From assembly GCF_001708505.1 (NCBI RefSeq), contig NZ_CP015992.1:6076001-6140000 (forward strand): a DNA stretch of 64,000 bases, given 5' to 3'. Below are positions 1-6,716 of this stretch, piece after piece (within the stretch, counting starts at the first letter, position 1; every line of letters starts with the position of its first letter). This stretch comes from Pseudomonas sp. TCU-HL1. GTDB taxonomy: Bacteria; Pseudomonadota; Gammaproteobacteria; Pseudomonadales; Pseudomonadaceae. The position numbers and the translations under genes are program-made. The notes under the pieces were generated by a model. That model ran no database searches. It was not told where the DNA came from and worked only from the letters and a program-made list of their open reading frames with translations.

Positions 1-24
1 CACTTACCTATTCCGGAGTCGATC

Positions 25-1008
25 ATGAGTAGATGTACTGACGCACTGTTGTGGGCCAGCCTTGCCATTTCCCTATGTGCCCTCCCCTCTACGGCCATGG
101 CCATTTATTGTCCCAACGGACCTTACAAATTTGTCATGGAAGCCCCGTCGTTCACCTTCGACCCAACGGTCCCCGACAACACTACGCTCTGGTCCGGCAG
201 TATTCGTGTTGTCGGCGGCGAGGGCGCAAAATGCGTGGACGGATACTCTTATATCCACCAAGAGGGCACGGTCCCGCTTGAAAGTTATCAGCGCTACGCT
301 TCAGGTATCCCAGGTATCAGCTTCCGCATTAAAAGTATCGGCACTTGTTACACCGGCTATTGGCCGGGTGAGTGCGGCTTCAAAGACTGGGGCGGACATA
401 TCAATGGGCACTCCCTGGCACTGGAACTTGTCAAGACAGGTCCGATTACCGCTGGAGGAAAACTCTCAGGGCAATTTGGCCGTTGGCGCACTCGTAATAT
501 GGAGGACATTCTGCACTATTCATGGTCGAGCGCTGGCGGCGAAATCAAGCCCCAGACGCCAACCTGCAACGCCACGCAAAAGACACTCAACGTCTCACTC
601 GGCAAGATCAACGCCTCTGTCTTCTCCGGGGTCAATTCAACGTCGCCGGAAAAATCCTTTGCCATCACGCTGGAATGCTCCGGCGGTGTCGTGGGCGCGA
701 CAACGAGCCTGTACATGACGATGACCGACCAGACCACCCCCGCCAATCGGACGGACCAGTTGAGCCTTGCCCCCAGTTCCTCGGCTTCTGGTGTCGCCAT
801 CCAGGTGCTCAATGGCTCCAACCTGATCAAGTACGGACCGGACTCGAGCGAGTTCGGCAACGAGAACCAGTGGCCAGTCCCCAATGGCCAGGGGATCGGC
901 AATCAAACACTCACCATTCCCCTGACCGCACGCTTCATCCAGACGCAACCCACGATTGTGCCGGGGTTGGCCAAGGGCCACGCGACCTTCACCCTGAGCT
1001 ACAAGTAA
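25..1008 (+). CDS. Fimbrial tip adhesin-like protein (chaperone-usher pilus)
   Basis: This 327-residue exported protein probably sits at the tip of a chaperone-usher pilus. Residues 1-26 form a signal peptide ending STAMA before IYCPNG. Residues 27 to about 178 form a cysteine-containing N-terminal domain that I do not recognise and that may be the receptor-binding part. From about residue 180 there is a type 1 pilin domain: TPTCNATQ with a paired cysteine in LECSGG, and the C-terminal beta-strand ATFTLSYK with a tyrosine one residue from the end, as expected for donor-strand assembly. A GGAG lies about 6 bases before the ATG. Usher and chaperone genes would lie upstream, outside the window. 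It could instead be a minor pilin, but the two-domain length favours an adhesin. Confidence 0.8.
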   Translation: MSRCTDALLWASLAISLCALPSTAMAIYCPNGPYKFVMEAPSFTFDPTVPDNTTLWSGSIRVVGGEGAKCVDGYSYIHQEGTVPLESYQRYASGIPGISFRIKSIGTCYTGYWPGECGFKDWGGHINGHSLALELVKTGPITAGGKLSGQFGRWRTRNMEDILHYSWSSAGGEIKPQTPTCNATQKTLNVSLGKINASVFSGVNSTSPEKSFAITLECSGGVVGATTSLYMTMTDQTTPANRTDQLSLAPSSSASGVAIQVLNGSNLIKYGPDSSEFGNENQWPVPNGQGIGNQTLTIPLTARFIQTQPTIVPGLAKGHATFTLSYK

Positions 1009-1053
1009 CGGCCTTGCGGGTGAACGGGCTCGCGGTTGCGAGAAACCACGCCC

Positions 1054-1971
1054 CTAGCCCAGCAACTCCACCGCCGGCAGCGCCATGGCCGCCACTTCCG
1101 CCTGCAGGAAATCCCGCAAGCGCCGCAGGCGATCCTGGCCGCTGCGGGCCCGTGGCCAGACCAGGTAATAGCTCTCACCGCTGGCCACCGCCGTGGGCCA
1201 GGGCAGGCCGATGCGACCCTCGGCAACGTCTTCCGCGACCATCACCAGATCGCCGATGGACACGCCATAGCCGCGCGCGGCGGCGACTATGCCCAGCTCC
1301 AGGGTGTCGAACACCTGACCCCCCTTGAGGGAGACCTCTTCCCCCAGCTCCATGCGCTGCAGCCAGCGACGCCAGTCGCGGCGATCCGGCGTCGGGTGCA
1401 GCAGCTCGGTTCCTTTCAGCCGCGCCAAGTCCCAGGGTTCGGCCACCAGCGACGACTCGCAGACCGGAATCAGCCATTCGCTGAACAACAGGGTCACTTC
1501 CCAGTCCTGGCTGAAATGGCCGTCGCTCAGCAGCACCGCGCAATCGAAGGGCTCGTGCTGGAAATCCACCTTATCCACATCCATCCACGCGCTGGTCAGT
1601 TGCACCTCGATGTCGTCGTTGAGGTGGCGAAAGCGGCTGATCCGCGACAGCAACCAGCGCATGGTGAGCGTCGACGGCGCCTTCAAGCGCAGGGTGGCGT
1701 CATCGACGCGCAAGGTGGTGCAGGCCCGTTCCAGGGCATCGAAACCATCCCGCAGGCCAGGCAGCAGCATGCGCGCCGGCTCGGTGAGCTGCAGGGCCCG
1801 CCCCTGTCGCTCGAACAGCCGACAGGCGAAGTGGTCCTCCAGCGTGCGGATATGCCGGCTCACCGCGCTCTGGGTAATGGCCAGTTCCTCCGCCGCACGG
1901 GTGAAGGACGCATGGCGAGCGGCGGCCTCGAAGGCGCGCAGGGCGTAGAGCGGCGGTAGGCGGCGCGACAT
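1054..1971 (-). CDS. LysR-family transcriptional regulator (GcvA-like)
   Basis: A 305-residue LysR-type regulator. Residues 1-65 carry the winged helix-turn-helix (LYALRAFEAAARHASFTRAA followed by ITQSAVSRHIRTLE), which resembles the GcvA/AmpR branch. The rest is the two-lobed effector-binding domain, with HPTPDRRDWRRW and a conserved LGIVAAARGYGVSIGD segment. It is divergent from the MATE transporter gene at 2110 across 138 bases that contain a perfect palindrome (1980-1989), so it may control that gene or itself. The ligand cannot be told from sequence. Length is normal for the family and the ATG at 1971 begins the conserved N-terminus. Confidence 0.9.
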   Translation of the reverse strand: MSRRLPPLYALRAFEAAARHASFTRAAEELAITQSAVSRHIRTLEDHFACRLFERQGRALQLTEPARMLLPGLRDGFDALERACTTLRVDDATLRLKAPSTLTMRWLLSRISRFRHLNDDIEVQLTSAWMDVDKVDFQHEPFDCAVLLSDGHFSQDWEVTLLFSEWLIPVCESSLVAEPWDLARLKGTELLHPTPDRRDWRRWLQRMELGEEVSLKGGQVFDTLELGIVAAARGYGVSIGDLVMVAEDVAEGRIGLPWPTAVASGESYYLVWPRARSGQDRLRRLRDFLQAEVAAMALPAVELLG

Positions 1972-2109
1972 ATGATTTCACTCATGAGTCAAAGTCATGG
2001 ATGGCATCATTTTTTTCCTTTTGTGCTGCAGGTTCAAGGCTCGCAGAATTACTGAATCCCACGCTGGTCAATGGAGTTGGCCGGCCCTTCGAGACAGTGA
2101 GCCTTACTC
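1972..2109. promoter_or_regulatory. Divergent LysR/MATE intergenic region with palindrome
   Basis: The 138-base gap between two divergent genes holds ACTCATGAGT (1980-1989), a perfect 10-base palindrome 9 bases upstream of the LysR start codon, within the AT-rich stretch 1971-2030. LysR proteins usually bind dyads in such gaps. The operator role is inferred from position and symmetry only. Confidence 0.4.
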
Positions 2110-3507
2110 ATGCCACAGAGCATACGCAATGAACTGGTCGCCATCCTGCGCCTGGCCGGCCCGCTGATCGCGGCGCAGTTGGCCCATGTGATGATGGTCT
2201 TCACCGACACCGTGATGATGGGCCTGATCGGCCCCGAAGCCCTGGCCGGTGGTGGCCTGGGTGCAGCCAGCTATTCCTTCGTATCGATCTTCTGCGTCGG
2301 CGTGATCGCCGCCGTGGGCAACCTGGTCGCCATCCGCCACGGCGCCGACGACAAGGCCGGCGCCACCCGGCTGACCCAGAGCGGCCTCTGGCTGGCCTTC
2401 GCCATGGCTCTGGGCGCGGGCTTGCTGCTGTGGAATCTCAAGCCGGTGCTGCTCGCCTTTGGCCAGGCGCCGGAAAGCGTGGAAGGTGCCATGCAGTTCC
2501 TGTCCACGCTGGTCTTCGCCCTGCCCGGCTATCTCGGCTTCATGGCCCTGCGCGGCTTCACCAGCGCCATCGGGCGGCCTGGCCCGGTCATGGCCATCAG
2601 CATCGGCGGGGCGCTGGCCAACTTCCTGCTGAACTACGCGCTGATCCACGGGATGTTCGGCCTGCCGAAAATGGGCCTCGCGGGCATCGGCCTGGTGACC
2701 GCCGTGGTGATGAACGCGATGGCGCTGCTGCTCGCCTGGCACATCGTGTGCAATCCGGCCTACGCAGCCTATCCGCTCGGACGCGGCTTGCTGCGACCAT
2801 CCCGCGAGGCGCTGGCGGAGCTGGTGCGCCTGGGCCTGCCTATTGGCGGCACCTATGCGGTGGAATCGGGCCTGTTCGCCTTCGCCGCCCTGTGCATGGG
2901 CGCCCTGGGCAGCGCCCCGCTGGCGGCGCACCAGATCGCCATCCAGTCGGTTTACGTCGCCTTCATGGTGCCGGTGGGCATTTCCTACGCGGTGACCTTC
3001 CGCATCGGCCAGCACTTTGGTGCCGGCCGACTGGAGGACGCCCGCCGCGCCGGTCGCCTGGGCATCGCCTTCGGTGCCGGCTGCATGCTCGCCTTCGCGG
3101 TGCTGTTCTGGACCGCGCCGGAGTGGGTGGTGGGCCTGTTCCTCGACCGCCACGCCCCGGAGTTCCAAGGCATCGTGCAACTGGCCGTGAGCCTGCTGGC
3201 GGTGGCGGCCTGGTTCGAGCTGTTCGACGGCATCCAGACCATCGCCATGGGCGCCATTCGCGGCCTCAAGGACGCCAAGACCACCTTCCTGGTCGGGCTC
3301 GGTTGCTACTGGCTGGTAGGGGCGCCAACGGCCTGGCTGCTCGCCTTCCCCCTGGGCTGGGGTGCCACAGGCGTCTGGTGGGGCCTGGCACTGGGGCTGG
3401 CCTGCGCGGCGCTGGGGCTGACCCTGGGCTTCGAGTGGAAGACCGCGCGGCTGTTGCGGTCTACAGAAGACACCATCGCGGCACGCAGCCTCAGTGTTCG
3501 CCTTTAA
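2110..3507 (+). CDS. MATE-family multidrug efflux transporter (NorM/PmpM-like)
   Basis: A 465-residue inner-membrane antiporter of the MATE family, expected to export cationic drugs or dyes using an Na+ or H+ gradient. Two homologous halves of about six membrane segments each are visible. The N-half begins LAGPLIAAQLAHVMMVFTDT with a typical MATE pattern, and the second half begins RLGLPIGGTYAVESGLFAF. SAPLAAHQIAIQ is a family hallmark. Length is standard. It has its own promoter region, shared with the divergent LysR gene. The last residues (RSTEDTIAARSLSVRL) are a hydrophilic tail. A hairpin at 3517-3546 follows the stop. The substrate is not deducible. Confidence 0.92.
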   Translation: MPQSIRNELVAILRLAGPLIAAQLAHVMMVFTDTVMMGLIGPEALAGGGLGAASYSFVSIFCVGVIAAVGNLVAIRHGADDKAGATRLTQSGLWLAFAMALGAGLLLWNLKPVLLAFGQAPESVEGAMQFLSTLVFALPGYLGFMALRGFTSAIGRPGPVMAISIGGALANFLLNYALIHGMFGLPKMGLAGIGLVTAVVMNAMALLLAWHIVCNPAYAAYPLGRGLLRPSREALAELVRLGLPIGGTYAVESGLFAFAALCMGALGSAPLAAHQIAIQSVYVAFMVPVGISYAVTFRIGQHFGAGRLEDARRAGRLGIAFGAGCMLAFAVLFWTAPEWVVGLFLDRHAPEFQGIVQLAVSLLAVAAWFELFDGIQTIAMGAIRGLKDAKTTFLVGLGCYWLVGAPTAWLLAFPLGWGATGVWWGLALGLACAALGLTLGFEWKTARLLRSTEDTIAARSLSVRL

Positions 3508-3516
3508 CGCCGTCTG

Positions 3517-3546
3517 GTGGGTTACGCCGCTTCGCGGCTAACCCAC
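3517..3546. repeat. Hairpin downstream of the MATE gene
   Basis: GTGGGTTA pairs with TAACCCAC around an inner GCCGC/GCGGC stem with a TTC loop and one bulged C. It lies 10 bases after the MATE stop codon. There is no clear T-tract, so it is either a repeat-family hairpin or an RNA-stabilising end structure. Confidence 0.6.
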
Positions 3547-3568
3547 CCCACAAGAGCGATGCCAGTCC

Positions 3569-3604
3569 CGTAGGTTGGCGCTGAGCGAAGCGAAGCCCAA
3601 CGCG
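3569..3604. repeat. GTAGGTTGG-type palindromic repeat
   Basis: The sequence starts CGTAGGTTGG and ends AAGCCCAACG. The same ends occur at 9463-9494, so this is one copy of a dispersed intergenic repeat family. Confidence 0.6.
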
Positions 3605-3629
3605 CAGCCCGACCGGGAGCTGTTGTTGG

Positions 3630-3770
3630 GGGTGGAGCGACCCTGCACCCAGTTCTTCAGGGTGTGCCAGTAGCAGTAGATGACTCGGATACCGCCGCGC
3701 TTGCCCTTGTTGCGTTTGGGATCACCACCACCCGCGAAACCCTGATCCAGATGGCCCTGGATCGTCAGTC
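3630..3770 (-). pseudogene. Remnant of a RelE/HigB-like toxin gene
   Basis: On the minus strand one frame reads DPKRNKGKRGGIRVIYCYW and continues HTLKNWVQGRS. RNKGKRGGxRVIYYYW is the core of a RelE-superfamily toxin group (COG4737 type). Neither the N-terminal nor the C-terminal part is recognisable: upstream the frame gives only GHLDQGFAGGG, and downstream it runs into unrelated repeat sequence. There is no start codon or full-length frame. I read it as a decayed toxin fragment next to the DUF4160/DUF2442 pair. A short plus-strand frame ending at about 3804 overlaps it and is probably coincidental. Confidence 0.6.
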
Positions 3771-3807
3771 CGCAATCAACGCCGAGGCAACTGCGAGCAT
3801 CTGAACA

Positions 3808-4293
3808 TCAAGCGATACGTCGCGCCTTTCTACCCTCAGCTTTATCCGCCTTTTTGCCCTTATGCTCGAACTCCCAGCCCTTGCAGGCCAAGGCCACATG
3901 TTTGGGAATCAGCGCCGTGCCGCTGCTGTAGGCGGTGATGGTGCGGCGGGTAAAGCCCAACTCGACGGCGGCAGTGGTCAACGACAGCTTGTTAGCGGCC
4001 ATCCAGCGCTTGAATGCCTGAACGGGCATCACCTCACCGGCCTGCTCCAGCGCCAGCCGGTGCAGGGTGGTAGCCGCGAGTTCCAGGTCTTCGCCCCAGG
4101 TCAAATCGAAGCCCCACTCACCGACCTGGGCGGTGCTGAACAGCGCCAGGTCTTCCAGTGGCTTGAGGACTGGGAAGCTACGAATGTGCTCGCGCAGGTC
4201 AACGCGGTAGCGCTTACCGTTGGCGAACACCACCAGCAAGGCATGCTTGCCGGCAATGGGCTCCACACCGTTGATCTTAGCTTTGCTGGTCAT
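3808..4293 (-). CDS. DUF2442 protein with C-terminal HTH (putative antitoxin/regulator)
   Basis: A 161-residue protein. Residues 1-90 match the DUF2442 pattern: a short beta-rich domain with LLVVFANGKRYRVDLREHI, then FPVLKPLEDLALF and GFDLTWGEDLEL. Residues about 108-150 look like a helix-turn-helix: MAANKLSLTTAAVELGFTRR followed by ITAYSSGTALIPKHVALA. The tail is strongly basic (KGKKADKAEGRKARRIA). It starts 3 bases after the DUF4160 stop codon, with its ribosome site (GGAGGAA) inside that gene, so the two are translationally linked. Such pairs recur in genomes and are often suspected toxin-antitoxin or regulatory modules. No function is proven. Confidence 0.75.
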   Translation of the reverse strand: MTSKAKINGVEPIAGKHALLVVFANGKRYRVDLREHIRSFPVLKPLEDLALFSTAQVGEWGFDLTWGEDLELAATTLHRLALEQAGEVMPVQAFKRWMAANKLSLTTAAVELGFTRRTITAYSSGTALIPKHVALACKGWEFEHKGKKADKAEGRKARRIA

Positions 4294-4296
4294 GGG

Positions 4297-4530
4297 TCAG
4301 TTCCTCCGGTTTTGCTCATCCCACACGCGCTGCAGATCAGCCGTGTGGTCAGTCGCCCACGCCAGGGCGGCCTTCAGGGCCTTGGGCTCGGCACCTTTGC
4401 CGAAAACCTTGAGCCCGTCGATCTCCACCAGTGACTCTCCGTCGGGCGTTTGCTCATGGAAGTGCGGCGGCGCGTGGTCGTCCGGGTAGATTTTGATTTT
4501 CCAGTTACGGTCGCTGTGCACGGTGGCCAT
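4297..4530 (-). CDS. DUF4160 domain protein
   Basis: A 77-residue small protein of the DUF4160 family, recognised by the block KIKIYPDDHAPPHFHEQTPD near the N-terminus, followed by an acidic SLVEIDGLKVF strand and a helical C-terminus (PKALKAALAWATDHTADL). It is the first gene of a two-gene unit with the DUF2442/HTH protein. The conserved HxPPHFH histidines suggest metal binding or catalysis, but the biochemistry is unknown to me. In context it is the candidate effector partner of the downstream HTH protein. Short AT-rich sequence upstream (4535-4565) may hold the promoter. Confidence 0.8.
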   Translation of the reverse strand: MATVHSDRNWKIKIYPDDHAPPHFHEQTPDGESLVEIDGLKVFGKGAEPKALKAALAWATDHTADLQRVWDEQNRRN

Positions 4531-4655
4531 AGGCAGGATTGTAGGGAAAATTTTTCTCTAGGAACAGAACACCTATCGAGTACTGCCAGTCAGCCCCCTA
4601 TAACGGGCCTTCCTCATACGCAGCACTCGGCTGATCTCCGCCACCGTGCCCAGCA

Positions 4656-4730
4656 GTAGGGTGCGCCATGCGCACCGAGACGGTGGTGGCGACACCGAGT
4701 CTGTCTCCCGGTGCGCGCGGTGCACCCTAC
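4656..4730. repeat. GTAGGGTGCGC-type inverted repeat
   Basis: The segment begins GTAGGGTGCGCCATGCGCACC and ends GCGGTGCACCCTAC, so the ends are inverted copies. A second member lies at 60102-60171. The gap 4531-4785 otherwise contains only a REP-like unit and no gene. Confidence 0.65.
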
Positions 4731-4748
4731 GGGGCTGCTGCGCAGCCC

Positions 4749-4771
4749 TTCGCGAATGAATTCGCTCCCAC
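4749..4771. repeat. REP-like element (single)
   Basis: TTCGCGAATGAATTCGCTCC followed by CAC is the Pseudomonas REP-type unit. The same sequence recurs at 47994-48018, where it is part of an inverted pair. It lies 15 bases downstream of the stop codon of the GGDEF/EAL gene. Confidence 0.75.
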
Positions 4772-4785
4772 AAGGGAGCGGAGGC

Positions 4786-6513
4786 TCAGGGTTCCTGGCT
4801 GGCAAACAGCGCCTGCCGGGCGCCGAACACCAGGAAGCGCGCCAGCTCCGCCAGTGGCAGCGGTCGGCTGATCCAGTAGCCTTGGGCCTGGTCACAGCCG
4901 AACTGGCGCAGCAGGGCGAGCTGCTCGGCGTTTTCCACGCCCTCGGCGACCACTTCGAGCTTGAGGTTCTGCGCCAGGTTGATCATGGCCTTCACCAACT
5001 GGCGGTTTTCCGGCCGATCCTGCATGCCCCCGACAAAGCTCTTGTCGATCTTCAACAGGGCAATCGGCAAGCTGTTGAGGTGAACGAAGGAGGAGAAGCC
5101 GGTGCCGAAGTCGTCCAGCGAGAAGCGCACCCCCAGGTGACCCAGGGCGTCCATGGTCTGACGGACCTGCTCGCTGCGGCGCATCACGGCGGTTTCGGTG
5201 AGTTCAAACTCCAGCCAGCGGGCATCGACGCCGCGCTCGTGGATCAGCCGGCTCAGGGTAGACAGCAACTGGCTGTCCTGGAACTGGCGGAACGACAGGT
5301 TCACCGCCATGTGCAGCGGCGGCAGGCCGCGTCCGCGCAGCCACTGCATGTCGCGAAATGCGCGGGATATGACCCAGTAGCCGAGCGGAACGATCAGCCC
5401 GCTTTCCTCGGCCAGTGGTACGAACTCATTGGGGGTCAGCAGGCCACGCTCGGCGTGGCGCCAGCGCACCAGCGCCTCCAGGCCAAGGATGTTGCCGGTT
5501 TTCAGACACAAGCGTGGCTGGTAGTGCAGCTCCAGCTCGTCACGACGCAGGGCACGGCGCAGCTCACTTTCGAGGTCTGCGCGGCTGCGGGCGCTGCGGT
5601 TGATTCGCTCGTCGAAGACATGGAAGGTGCACCCCTGGCTGGCCTTGGCCTGCTGCATGGCGATGTGTGCATGCCACATCAGTGGGTCGGCGCCCTCGCT
5701 GGTGCGGGAATAGGCCAGCCCCAGGCTGCAGCCCAGGAGCAGGCTCTCGCCGTCCACCTGATAGGGCTCGGCGAGGGCCTCGGCGATGCGCTCGGCGACC
5801 CGTTCGGCTCGTGCAGGATCACGACGGGTGTCCAGCAACAGGGCGAATTCGTCGCTGCCCAGGCGCGCGACCTGGTCGCCGGCTCGCAACTGCGCCTTGA
5901 GGCGCGCCACCACTTGCAGGATCAGGCGGTCACCGGCCTGGTAGCCAAGGGCATCATTGGCATGCCGGAAGTTATCCAGGTCCAGGTGGCCGAGGGCCAG
6001 ACCGCGACCTTCGTACTCCACCAGGCGCGCCGCCAGCAGGGTCTGGAAGCCCTGCCGGTTGGCGATACCGGTGAGCGGGTCCTGTTCGGCAAGACGCTCC
6101 AGGGCGTACTGCAGGTTGCGCCGCTCGCGGATATGGCGAAGGGTGCGCCGAAGCACGTCAACACTCAGGTGCTCGCGCACCAGCCAGTCGCTGACTCCCG
6201 GAGGGGCATCCTCGGGCTCTTCTTCAAGCAGCAGGATGATCGGCAGCGGACAACGTCCCGCGGCGGGCAGGCGGCACGGCGTGCACAGCACCAGGGCGCA
6301 ATCCAGCTCTTCCATCAGGCTGCTGGCGGCATCCCAGGACGCGGCGGTGATCAGGTGGGATGCGTTGCCCAGGGTGGCCAGGAGATCGCGAAGACGCTCA
6401 GCCCAGGCAGGCGTGTCTGCCAGCAGGAGCATGCGCATGGGCTCGACGAGCGCGGACAAATGACCTCCCAGGGGCCACGAATGCTTCGGCACATTTGCGC
6501 CAGACTGCGCCAT
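4786..6513 (-). CDS. GGDEF/EAL cyclic-di-GMP phosphodiesterase (ProE-like)
   Basis: A 575-residue protein with three parts. Residues 26-130 look like a degenerate receiver domain: MRMLLLADTPAW begins it, but the strand ending CALVLCTPC has no phospho-acceptor Asp. Residues about 140-290 are a GGDEF domain whose signature is GSDEF (219-223). Residues about 325-570 are an EAL domain with the intact signature LEALVRW (EAL at 346-348), plus ELTETAV, DDFGTGFSS and VAEGVE motifs. It is therefore most likely a c-di-GMP phosphodiesterase, with the GGDEF part perhaps binding GTP. Position between the MATE gene and rep matches PA5295 (ProE) by recollection. The start could instead be the ATG at 6438, giving 550 residues; neither start has a strong ribosome site. 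Confidence 0.87.
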   Translation of the reverse strand: MAQSGANVPKHSWPLGGHLSALVEPMRMLLLADTPAWAERLRDLLATLGNASHLITAASWDAASSLMEELDCALVLCTPCRLPAAGRCPLPIILLLEEEPEDAPPGVSDWLVREHLSVDVLRRTLRHIRERRNLQYALERLAEQDPLTGIANRQGFQTLLAARLVEYEGRGLALGHLDLDNFRHANDALGYQAGDRLILQVVARLKAQLRAGDQVARLGSDEFALLLDTRRDPARAERVAERIAEALAEPYQVDGESLLLGCSLGLAYSRTSEGADPLMWHAHIAMQQAKASQGCTFHVFDERINRSARSRADLESELRRALRRDELELHYQPRLCLKTGNILGLEALVRWRHAERGLLTPNEFVPLAEESGLIVPLGYWVISRAFRDMQWLRGRGLPPLHMAVNLSFRQFQDSQLLSTLSRLIHERGVDARWLEFELTETAVMRRSEQVRQTMDALGHLGVRFSLDDFGTGFSSFVHLNSLPIALLKIDKSFVGGMQDRPENRQLVKAMINLAQNLKLEVVAEGVENAEQLALLRQFGCDQAQGYWISRPLPLAELARFLVFGARQALFASQEP

Positions 6514-6716
6514 TTTCGGCGTCGTTCTCTACACACATCCCTGCGTGACCTTCTGCGAAACGCTCGTGAAGACGGAACTATCGTACTGACTACAGGGAAA
6601 TTTCCAAGCACCACCCATTTGCAACCGGGGTTGCGTCACAGTTGCCCAGAGGTACTTCGGTACAACCCGGCCAGCCTGCTAGAATGCGCGGCCATTCGCC
6701 TTGATCCAGCCCCAGC
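6514..6716. promoter_or_regulatory. Divergent upstream region of the EAL gene and rep
   Basis: 203 bases separate the divergent EAL and rep starts. I see no convincing operator; the region must carry both promoters. A CAGCATG is used for rep, with no strong Shine-Dalgarno before it. Confidence 0.35.

Noticed and set aside
2104..3180. Long minus-strand open frames such as the one opposite the MATE gene
   Set aside because: These are shadows of real genes caused by high GC codon bias; they lack ribosome sites and family motifs.
3715..3804. Plus-strand frame ending MALDRQSAINAEATASI
   Set aside because: It overlaps the recognisable RelE-like minus-strand remnant and has no start context or family match.
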